64,000 bases of DNA from Thereva unica (lineage: Eukaryota; Arthropoda; Insecta; Diptera; Therevidae), in contig OX465281.1 of NCBI GenBank assembly GCA_949987705.1, positions 98,798,326 to 98,862,325 on the forward strand. The letters are read 5' to 3'. The notes under the pieces were generated by a model. That model saw only the letters and a program-made list of their open reading frames with translations. It ran no database searches and was not told where the DNA came from. Positions 1-8,922 of the stretch are shown here, piece by piece. Position 1 is the stretch's first letter. Each line of letters opens with the position of its first letter. The position numbers and the translations under genes were made by a program.

Positions 1-135
1 CTTACTGTCCTACACGGAGGGACTCAAGAAGTTAGAACTCATGCCACTGTCACATAGAAAGAAAGAGCTTATCTCTTGCTTTACTTTGGACGTCCTAAAC
101 GATAACTTTCCTATCCGATAGAATCAATAGGCACA
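1..135 (+). pseudogene. LINE reverse-transcriptase C-terminal remnant
   Basis: This stretch is a diverged direct copy of 1747-1880: both read through the same phrases (DRLKELEFMPLSHRR-like, then a LDILNGT-like segment). That pattern resembles the extreme C-terminus of ORF2 in Jockey/R1-type non-LTR retrotransposons, where an RL..L....L..RR motif precedes a K.LNG motif. It is cut by the window edge and has no intact frame, so it is a dead fragment. The family assignment rests on motif resemblance only. Confidence 0.5.
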
Positions 136-430
136 CAAAAACGCTTAAAGAATACCCCCATCGAACGGAATATGCAAAGAACGAACCCGTCAATGGCCAC
201 AGTATATCCCACCCAACAACAAAAATAATCCTTTAAACAAAAATTGTATGCCCTCTTACCATAAATTAACCCGCCACAGTGAATTTCGATACAAACTCAA
301 TACTTTGATCTTCTACAAATCTTATTCGATCTTATTTATAATTTTTCCAAATCTCTATGTGAATTGTAATCGAGCGAACTGAACTCTTAAAACTAGTTAC
401 AGTGGTGCTCCCAGTACTATACAGTGCTTA
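136..430. other. no recognisable gene
   Basis: AT-rich sequence. I see no coding signal, inverted repeat or tandem repeat. Confidence 0.5.
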
Positions 431-900
431 ATTGTAAGTTATTGTGCAAGGTACTTTGCTACAATACCTCCAAGGCCCCTCCGCTCCCCGACCCGTTCAG
501 TGGCAACGATAGCTGTCTGGCAATCTGACATTTCTTTCTGACCTTGTTGCTTGAGGATTTTTCTAGATATGGTTGGTTCCTCGTCCTTATTCACCGGAAC
601 TCTAGAAATCCCCTTTTGCTGTTCGTTCACAACCAAAGGCAATGCTTCGATGACTTTATCACTATCTCATAGGGCCCTTCATGGGGTGGCTGCAAAAAGC
701 GTACTTGATTGCGTCTCTTCATAAAAATATTTAGGTACATGTTTCCAAACTCTTATGGAATACACACTTTCCGTATATCATGTCGAACTGGTTGCGCTGT
801 TTTCATGTAGTCCTCATGCTGTTTGATGAGCTCGTTGTATTGCTCCTCCAAGCAGGAAATTTAGGAGACCTCCCTAAAGAATGAATAATTGAGCCATCAA
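430..900 (-). pseudogene. decayed Gypsy-type integrase C-terminal region
   Basis: Read on the minus strand across shifting frames, the DNA gives a stretch resembling the segment after the integrase core of Gypsy elements. It includes a LQPPHEGPYEIV-like phrase near 670-710, which matches the LQPPYEGPYKV signature, preceded by a decayed basic stretch and followed by a KDEEPTISRKILK-like tail. Several stops and frameshifts interrupt it. No LTR was found alongside. It is an isolated remnant of a different family from the element at 7.9-20.6 kb. Confidence 0.5.
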
Positions 901-1395
901 ATAGGGTTTTAGTCATTGAGAAGAGAGAAGAGCGCCGCCGGGATACAGTAATGTGTTCATTCATTTAGTTATTAAATGAAAACACCTTCACAATACAAGA
1001 CACAAGGCCGGATATGCACAGGAAGTAAACAAAGCGAAGTGTGTGAAAAAACGTAAAAGACAGCTGGCAAGAGGGCTTTATTATTTGTTCTTGTGCAACT
1101 GTTGCGTTCAGTTTCTACCTTCTACCAATAAACCAGCTTTCCAAGAAGTTGCAGATCCCTCCCATCTTGCTTGTGAGTTCAACTGAGGGAGATATAGGAA
1201 TAGGACCCTATATTGTTCTCTCTTTTCTTCTTCGACTGTCGCAAACGGCAGAAAACAATATTCATGTCCTCAAGAAATTTGCAACATGTTTGTTGACAAA
1301 TTTATTGAAATGTTTTGTCCAAAATTATCGACAGGAAGTATTGCCATCTTATCAACAATTACTCGAGAGACTTGTTTGCGTTAAATTGCTCCTCT
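901..1395. other. no recognisable gene
   Basis: An 82-codon open frame at 1149-1397 has no recognisable motif. I see nothing else here. Confidence 0.45.
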
Positions 1396-1925
1396 AATCG
1401 ACCCATGTCTTAATAAACAGCAACATGGTTTCAGAAATTGACGATCGACTACTGCAAACCTTATGGCCTTAGACCCTGTCGATCAGGTTCTAGATCTAGG
1501 CATTGTTCTACACAATAAATTAAATTTCGACTTGCACTACGATAAAATTGCTGCAAGAGGCAAAAGCTTCTTGGCTTCACAGAGGAAAGAGGCCAAGAAT
1601 TCGATAACGTTCAGGCCCCAAAAATTCTCTTTTGTTTGCTTGATCGGGGCCCTATATTTCACGTAAGTAGCGGTTGGTTGTGATCAGTATAGAAGAAATT
1701 TCTTCTCTTCGCTCTGAGAAACCTACACGACCCGCACGATTTTTGCAGCTTACTGCCCCCACGGACAGACTTAAGGAGTTGGAATTCATGCCGCTGTCAC
1801 ATAGGAGGCAAGTGCTCGCCTTCCCTTGCTTTACTTTGGACATCCTAAACGGTACCGTTAAGGTACATTCCCTGGCCGATACACTCAAGTTCGACACAAT
1901 AGGCATATACAAATGCTTAACCTAA
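1396..1925 (+). pseudogene. internally deleted LINE ORF2 fragment
   Basis: Three parts of a non-LTR retrotransposon reverse transcriptase lie in order but are fused by deletions. At 1400-1465 there is a QQHGFR..RSTTANLM phrase typical of the RT fingers/palm. At 1463-1600 there is a VLDLGIVLHNKLNFDLHYD phrase typical of the post-palm LGV..D..L.F..H motif. At 1674-1925 there is a C-terminal DRLKELEFMPLSHRR segment. The catalytic [FY]ADD box is absent, so the fragment is dead. The last part repeats the sequence at 1-135, so two copies of one LINE family lie here in the same orientation. Confidence 0.6.
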
Positions 1926-2510
1926 CAAAATTATCCTTTAAACCCCTCTTGGCATTACAATTACCATCAATTAACCATAGATTTAAGCTGACAAAGTATA
2001 AAGTAACTATACAGCATTTTTTACCTTAGCCTTGTTTTTTTTCTAGCGGTTAAATTACAAAATTCCCCACTAAAATAGAAATGACGGACCACACTTCCCG
2101 AAAAACAAACCGGCAACGGGAGAACTTGTTTCCCTTGTGCATCGCTGGTCTTTAAGAATAATAATCCAAAGGACGATTGTTTATAACGAAAATGATCAAG
2201 TTCAACAATACATTTGGTGCAGATTCTATTTTTGGTTTAAATTTTCTGTAGTATGCCCGTGTGAACAACTCAGTTTTCGGCCAATTAAATCTTTTGGTCA
2301 AATATGTGCATGTGTGGCCGTATGTGCTCCCAAGTGTGCAGTGATCGCCCGTTGTAAGGCCATCTTTTATTTGGTAACATACCGAAAAGAAATGTCGAAC
2401 GGGGCGCCGAAATACCTTAAGCCGGCCCTGGTCAACCTGCATAGGCTTGTCAGTTTATTGGGGATGCCGAATTCTTTCATGGCTTTGTAGAGTTCTACAC
2501 TATCATAGGC
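1926..2510. other. no recognisable gene
   Basis: Open frames on both strands at 2137-2490 overlap and carry no family motifs. No repeat structure was seen. Confidence 0.45.
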
Positions 2511-2521
2511 GGTTTTAAAAT

Positions 2522-3815
2522 CTATGAAGAGGTGTTTTGAAACTCTAGAAATTTTTCCATAGCCTGCCTCAAGGTAAAAATCTCAGTCGTTGATTTGCCT
2601 GGGCTGAAGCCACGCTGGTATTGGCCTAGGTTCCTGGCGTGTGGGGCCATCCTGTTTTGTAGGATAGCGGAGAATATCTTATACACGGTACTCAACAACG
2701 TTATACCGCGACAATTAGTGTACACTGTGATATCTCCTTTGTTATGTACCGGGCATAGGATGCCTTTTTTGCAGTCTTCTGACATCACTTTCTGCTCCCA
2801 TACTTGCACAATTAATTCATGAATCGCTTGGTGTAATGTAGGCCCTCCATATTTAACCAGCACCTCTGCGACGCCGTCTGCACCCGCGGCCTTGTTTTTG
2901 AGCCGGCTGATGGCTCTGCTAACTTCATCTATACTTGATGGCGGCAGAATAGCATTATCATCAGATATTGGTGAAGCCTCCGAATCCACAGTTAGCTCGC
3001 CATTTAGCATTTCATGAAGGTGCTCTTCCCATCGCTCCAAGATGCCTTTAGGATCCGATTCCCATCTTTGTTCTTGCAGTATGTGCAACGTGGTGTGAAT
3101 TGTGTCATACTGCGGACTCTTCGGTAGAACTGCCACGCCTAGCGTGGCCGTCGCTCCCTGTACTGTTCTAGTTAACCGACGACATTTTTTTCCCCAGGCT
3201 TCCTTTTTTCTCTTCTCCTTATCTTTTCTTTTCTTCTTTTCTGAGCTCCTTATATTGCTCTTCGCGTGCATGTATTCTCTGAGGCTGCTGCATGGCTCGA
3301 CACGCATATGCTGGTTTCCCCAGGACTTAGGGTGAATTATAATGCATCACCGTAGATGTTTCTGGACATTTCATTGTGTAGTGCAACTGTGTTGATTCCA
3401 GCCTGATCAGCGGATACAAAGCTTTCCAGCGTTGTAATGCGCTCTCGGAGCACTAAACCAACAAGATAGTGATCCGTGTCGAAATTGGCACCTCGGTACG
3501 TTCGTACCGTCATCAGACCCGAAAGGTGGCGGCGGTCTATCAACACATTGTCTTTTTGGTGGCGAGAAGCTCCATCAAGTGATACCCAGGTGGCTTTATG
3601 GATATCTTTACGCGCAAATCTAGTACTTGCAATGACCAAGTTCTTACTTGCTGCCATCTCTACAGTTCGCTGTCTATTGTCATTAGGGTTTTCATGCAAG
3701 TTGTGGTTGCCGACATATTGTCTGTATATGGGCTCCCGGCCTACTTTGGCGATCAGATCTCCCAGTATGATTTTTACATCATACCAGGGGCAGGCATTAA
3801 GTTAAGTAACAGCTT
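2522..3815 (-). pseudogene. truncated LINE: AP-endonuclease end plus reverse transcriptase
   Basis: On the minus strand, 3815 down to 3337 encodes the C-terminal half of an apurinic-like (EEP) endonuclease of the kind often labelled craniofacial development protein 2-like: a VKIILGDLIAK..GREPIYR phrase, a HENPNDN.QR phrase, a LIDRRH phrase and finally RGANFDTDHYLV containing the catalytic SDH/TDH box. 3307-2522 then carries the N-terminal reverse-transcriptase region: RLKNKAAGADGV, KKGILCPVHNKGD, CRGITLLSTVYKIFS and QYQRGFSPGKSTTEIFTLRQ. The frame changes between the two parts, and the element stops before the catalytic palm DD motif. It is a 5'- and 3'-truncated, inactive RTE/Jockey-like LINE lying downstream of, or inside the terminal intron of, DOLPP1. 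Confidence 0.8.
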
Positions 3816-3890
3816 CTGGTCCCTGGTAAGTCGCAAAATTTTACTTCTTCCTCAATCTCCTCTTTTATTTGTAAAGGAGGGATGGTAATT

Positions 3891-4802
3891 GTTTAGAATA
3901 ACTACTTCCGCTCCGATTTTGATGAAATTTTTACACAAAGTACAGTTATTTATGTACATTCCAACGGTGAAAAAAGAAAATGTCGCTCAAGTCCCGTTAT
4001 CCTGCAATTCCAGTTTAAAGTACCGTTTTTTCAATAATTGAACAGGTGATAACTCCTGTATTATTTCACCAATTTCTATGAAATTTACACACAATGTATA
4101 TTTTGATGTGGACAATTTTTTGGTAAAAAAAAAATTGGGGCTCATGTACCGTTACTTTTTTATTTAACTTAAAAGTACTAAGTACTTTAGAATAAAAAAA
4201 AGTACATCAAAAAATCATTTTTTCCTACTTACAGACATTGCAGTGCTTTAAAAAAAATATTTAAAAGTTTTTTTAAATATTTTTTTAAAGCACTGCAATG
4301 TCTTACAGACATTGCAGTGCTTTAAAAAAATATTTAAAAGTTTTTTTAAATATTTTTTTTAAAGCACTGCAATGTCTGTAAGACATCTTACAGACATTGC
4401 AGTGCTTTAAAAAAATATTTAAAAGTTTTTTTAAATATTTTTTTAAAGCATTGCAATGTCTGTAAGTAGGAAAAAATGATTTTTTGATGTACCTTTTTTT
4501 ATTCTAAAGTACTTAGTACTTTTAAGTTAAATAAAAAAGTAACGGTACATGAGCCCCAATTTTTTTTTACCAAAAAATTGTCCACATCAAAATATACATT
4601 GTGTGTAAATTTCATTGAAATTGGTGAAATAATACAGGAGTTATCACCTGTTCAATTATTGAAAAAACGGTACTTTAAACTGGAATTGCAGGATAACGGG
4701 ACTTGAGCGACATTTTCTTTTTTCACCGTTGGAATGTACATAAATAACTGTACTTTGTGTGAAAATTTCATCAAAATCGGAGCGGAAGTAGTTATTCTAA
4801 AC
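3891..4802. mobile_element. 912-bp foldback element with near-complete inverted repeats
   Basis: The termini GTTTAGAATAACTACTTCCG (left) and its complement (right) begin inverted repeats that run almost to the centre near 4346. A 3-bp ATT flanks each end (3888-3890 and 4803-4805), a plausible target-site duplication. The middle holds three tandem hairpins listed separately. There is no coding capacity, so this is a MITE/foldback element of undetermined superfamily. It lies just 3' of the last visible DOLPP1 exon, probably inside an intron of that gene. Confidence 0.8.
4228..4466. repeat. three tandem ~80-bp hairpins
   Basis: The palindromic unit (ACAGACATTGCAGTGCTTTA ... complement) occurs three times, at about 4231-4303, 4303-4382 and 4387-4466. 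Each unit can fold on itself with stems of roughly 35 bp, while the whole block is also the centre of the larger foldback. Confidence 0.85.
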
Positions 4803-4890
4803 ATTTACCCAAAAAATCGTTATTCCAAGTACTCGCACTTTTTGTAATATTTGATTTCCTTTTGTAATAAACGTAAAAACAGTAACTTAC

Positions 4891-5667
4891 CATGAAACAA
4901 CATACGGAAACATCGGACTCAAGATGAAATGGGTTAAACAAAACCATAATCCTCCTGCGAAAATACCTACTAGGGACCCCACTACCACTTGAGCCCAAGT
5001 ATGATATCGTAGATATATTCGACTTATGCACACAAGAAAAGATAGCGTCCAAGACGTTATAAGAACTAAAACTCTTACTGCTCGCTCAAGTGGAGCATTA
5101 TTGTTCATATGGTGCAGTCTAAAATAAATGCGTAATCATTTAATTTACAATCATGATTGAAATTTTATAGCAATTACCTTATTAAAACAAATAATGTAAT
5201 ATAAAATGAAAAGAACCAAATAAATTGCGAATGACTGGAAGGCATACCGGACTCTGTAAACATATGAGCTCTTTCTACAGGTCTGGGTTCTCTTATCCAA
5301 TATTTTAGAACTTGGTTTAATGTTTCATTTACCAGAGTTCCAAAGAAAAATGTAAGCTATAAACCAAAATTTATTAATTTCATTTAATTAAATACAGAGA
5401 TTACCTACAGTATGTAAATCCCTCCTAAATAAAATTAAAGCTATAAATCCTACAATTATGGCCATTGGAATCAAACTTATCCATGCCAAAAAATGCCCAA
5501 GCAGGTCGCCTAGAAATATATCGTTAATATTTTCTATAATATAATTTCTAAGTACCTTTGGGATATTCTACAAAAGTTAATGTGATAGGTTGCCATTCTG
5601 AACTGTTATGATCCATTAAAATTTGCTTTCTGTGAGAATGTGGACTCGTGCCATCATCCGACGACAT
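4891..5667 (-). CDS. DOLPP1: dolichyldiphosphatase 1 (PAP2 family), four exons, last exon missing
   Basis: An ER-membrane enzyme that dephosphorylates dolichyl diphosphate so the lipid carrier of N-glycosylation can be reused. Visible exons on the minus strand are 5616(or 5667)-5556, 5509-5409, 5356-5178 and 5118-4891, all with GT..AG introns and compatible phases. Exon 1 ends TLTFVEYPKG, the conserved N-terminal signature. Exon 3 carries the PAP2 motifs YWIREPRP and GMPSSHSQF. Exon 4 carries the third motif SRIYLRYHTW and ends FPYVVSW. Hydrophobic segments in exons 2, 3 and 4 fit a multipass protein. About 189 residues are visible against about 238 in the human protein. The final ~45 residues should lie in an exon after 4891, but I could not find it in the remaining 4.9 kb. 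Start choice is uncertain: Met at 5616 gives the family's usual N-terminus; Mets at 5667 and 5745 are also in frame. Confidence 0.92.
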
Positions 5668-5745
5668 CTTAAGTTTGACAGCTTTAGATTCTAAAGGCTT
5701 ATGGCGGTGCCACGGAGATAGCCATTTACTTTTGTTTTTATGCAA

Positions 5746-6132
5746 CTTACACCTCGGTTTTCGTGGTTTGTATACATGTAAGTAAGAAGAAGATTAAAGG
5801 AACCAACTTCTACAGAAGCTTGGTTGTACAACTTGGTTCAGTGTTCCGGAAAGTTTTACTAGGAGTCTCTACGGCAACTTTTTCGGCAACAGCAATAAAA
5901 CATTAGGTTCACATTTTCAACAGAAACAACAGTTTCAAGTAACAAAATCTATAAGTAAACCAAGACATAATATGTCAGTGAGGGCGTTCAGTTAGTAGCA
6001 CAATGTTACATTATGTGACTAATGTAAAACAAAGTCGTTCAGTTAAGGTTCTAGGTAATATATTTTTGGCATTTGTAGCACAAAAATTCGTTCAGTTAGC
6101 AACGATATTATGTGGTTTATGTAACATAAACC
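5746..6132. other. DOLPP1 upstream region and outer repeat arm
   Basis: This region presumably contains the DOLPP1 promoter; I see no clear TATA box. From about 5960 it carries CGTTCAGTTA motifs (also near 6030 and 6090). A weak inverted counterpart lies at about 7165-7215 (AATGTTACATTATG versus the complement of CATAATGCAACATT), so the MITE cluster between may sit inside an older element. Confidence 0.4.
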
Positions 6133-6610
6133 GGAGCGCGTTCAAAAACCTTACTATAGTAAACCACGAGGTAAGCTGTGGTTATGCTACATCACTTCAC
6201 TTAACCACGAAAGCTTATGTTTAACCCTGAAGGATTTTGAACGCACCGTGGTTAACTACGTGGTAAAGAAAATTTAAAAAAAATCCATAAAATATTTGAG
6301 ACTATTTGCCTCAATTATTTCCAATAATTATTTATTTAAAATAATCTCACAAATCCCACTTTGATTTATTCATTATTAACATTAAAACAAATGTCAAAAA
6401 ATTGTTTTTATTCTTCTTCTTCTTAACTATCGCTAACCATGCTCCCGAGCATGGTTAAAATTTAACTACACCATGGTTAACCACGGGAGTTTTTGAACGC
6501 CAAAAAGTTATGCTCGTGGTTATGTCGTAGTTAACCACGGAGTTTTTGAACGACAAAAGTTTACCATAGTTAACCATGGTTAACCATAGTAAGGTTTTTG
6601 AACGCGCTCC
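6133..6610. mobile_element. MITE-like element, ~478 bp, GGAGCGCGTTCAAAAACC ends
   Basis: The left end GGAGCGCGTTCAAAAACCTT and its exact complement at 6591-6610 form terminal inverted repeats. The interior is full of degenerate GTTAACCACG and TTTTTGAACG motifs in both orientations (6230-6260, 6470-6500, 6525-6560), giving further foldback potential. No coding capacity and no clear target duplication. Confidence 0.7.
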
Positions 6611-6647
6611 CGATGAAGCTATTTAGCTTCTCCAAATGTAGCATAAT

Positions 6648-7116
6648 AGGCCCCCATCCACGGTCACACATGTGTGACGAACATCTTTCGAAGAATAACT
6701 GCCATTTACACACACATAGAAGTTTTGACATTTCTAGGCCATCAACGAGCAAAAATTGCTTCACACTTGTGTGAGCGACAATAATAATAAAAATCTTGTG
6801 CTTTTTTAAAAACAATTTTTAAAAATTATTATGTGCAATTGCCTAATCGTATCCGCCATGTTGATATTTTTAAAAGAAAAAAAATTTCTTGAGTGTTAAA
6901 AAAAACCAAAACAAAGCGTGTTTTACGTATTTTACACTCTCATTCGCAAAAATTCACCCATACAATGAAGCAGGTGTGAAGGAAAAATCAAACCCGACGA
7001 ATATTTGCTTCATACGGCGGACAACTTTGAAAATTTGTAGTTTACACACGCATACTATGAAATAATTTCGCTGTTGGCCGTATGTCGCACACTTGTGTGA
7101 CCGTGGATGGGGGCCT
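6648..7116. mobile_element. MITE-like element, 469 bp, AGGCCCCCATCCACGG ends
   Basis: Terminal inverted repeats of about 29 bp (AGGCCCCCATCCACGGTCAC at the left, its complement at the right) are flanked by AAT on both sides (6645-6647 and 7117-7119), a likely 3-bp target duplication. Short open frames inside are not conserved and look spurious. Confidence 0.75.
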
Positions 7117-7714
7117 AATGACAATTGAAAGCTGGTCATCGTAAAATTGACATTTGTGGCATAACCCAACACATAACGTTCAGTTAAGTTTTGTTCCATA
7201 ATGCAACATTTTACCCTCTTTTTTTCTTTTGACAGATTTTATATTAGCTCTGTTCCAGAATTCGAATGAGGGATCCCGCGCGAGCAAGAATTCAACCGAA
7301 CTCCCCAATTTATGTTTCTTTACTTTCTCATGCAAGAAAAAGCGGAGCATTTTGTACTTCTCCTCGTGCAGGAATTAGCCGAAGGTTATAGGTCCTGAGA
7401 TTTCTTGCAAGTTGTCAATTGACATTTTGTTGTATGGATGTGTGTATATTAAAAGCGGCATATAAATACACAAACGACATTTATATTATCTTCCTCTTGA
7501 TTAGCAAGAGATTGCCCAAAAAGCGTTTCTTTACTTTCTTGAGTTTTGTCAAAACTATCCCCACCGATCAAGTAAGTTTTTGCAGGAAAAGTACGGGAAC
7601 AAACCTATTATGTGAGATTATGCTTCTAAATAAACGCAGCCAGTGATGTAAACTCATTCTGCCTTCAACTATAATTTAGTAACTTACAAAAAACTGTTTG
7701 AGATCCATTCCGCG
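7117..7714. other. no recognisable gene
   Basis: Short open frames only (for example 7419-7646) without motifs. Nothing structured was seen apart from the weak outer repeat near 7165-7215. Confidence 0.4.
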
Positions 7715-7838
7715 GATGTTTATAAAATTGAAATTTATAGTAATAGATGCGTACATCTTTGTACATTTTAATGGTGATAAAGGTACAAGGATTTTTTTTG
7801 TACGCCTCTATTATGTATTCTTCAATTTTATAAACATC
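7715..7838. repeat. 124-bp imperfect hairpin
   Basis: A perfect 18-bp inverted repeat (GATGTTTATAAAATTGAA and complement) closes a longer imperfect stem in which further blocks (AATAGATGCGTAC near 7743 and its partner near 7802) also pair. This could be a tiny foldback element or a structured RNA; the sequence alone does not decide. Confidence 0.65.
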
Positions 7839-7907
7839 TGTAAGAATTTTACAAATTCTAATTTCCGGTCAAGTTTTCTATAAGAAAAAAAAGATATGTT
7901 ATCATAT

Positions 7908-8054
7908 TGTGATGATTATGCGCCATCTGTTTGTCGAGAGGATGAATCAATGATTTTCGGTTGTTGTCTGAATTAAGAATTTATGTACTAAACTAACGAG
8001 CGATAAGCGAAGACAACTTCAAGCTGGTCGAAACTAAAAGAAACATAGAACATA
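7908..8054 (+). repeat. 5' LTR of Gypsy copy 1, first part
   Basis: Starts TGTGATGATTATGCGCC and is identical by eye to the first 147 bp of the 3' LTR at 20075. It is interrupted at GAACATA by the P-like transposon. Confidence 0.95.
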
Positions 8055-8922
8055 CATTGATTATCTATAAGTAGATGCGTAATCATGGGACCTGCGAGGA
8101 TGGCGGGTGTTGATGTTTGGCGGCGCTAGCGTCTGCTTTCTTTTTGCGGTTTGGTCTTTCGGTAAAACTTGCAAGATTTGGAAGTTTTGGTTTGGAGTTT
8201 CGATAATACATAATAAAAAAGCTGAGGGCTTTCGATGTTGTAAATAAACTGTACATAAGAAGGAATTTTCTTGGAATATTTAAATGAAATTGAATTTATT
8301 TTGGCGGCACCGTGGAAAAATCGTGCAGAAATATTATTGAATATTAAATTAAATTAAATATCTTCTGAATCAGTTTTCAAATTTTTTAATTTGTGAGATT
8401 AAGTGCTATTACTGTTGATTGAATTTGTTTTGGCTGGACCGTTGGAAAACTGTGAGAATTAGTGAGAGTTACTTGGTGTTTTTACAATTTTGGTGACAAA
8501 ACCTTGTAAAAAATATTAATTTGTTGGTGTTAGTTATTAGTGTTTTATTTTTGATTTAACATTAGTTTATTGGTAAGTAATTTGCATCACGTCAGGTAAG
8601 AGTTTGTTGATTAAAATTGAAATATTGGTCTTAGGTGACATTCTAGTGTTCGCGAGTTCCACAAACAACAAATTTTTTAGAACTGTTTTTAAACAGATTA
8701 ATAAACAAATATTACTTTTAATTTATATTTCCCCGCGCTATTATTATTCATTAAAATTGCGTTTCCAAAATATTAAAAATACAGATTTGATTTTTCAAAG
8801 TCGAATACTAGAACATTGCTTAATTATCAATATTCAAATTGGATTTTTCTTGTAAAAAAATTGCATAAAATTTATTTGGGCGCTGTTTGCACGTTGTATA
8901 TTTCTATACCATAACAACAATA

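Noticed and set aside
2137..2490. 117-codon plus-strand ORF
   Set aside because: Overlaps a 96-codon ORF on the other strand, lacks motifs and lies in TE debris.
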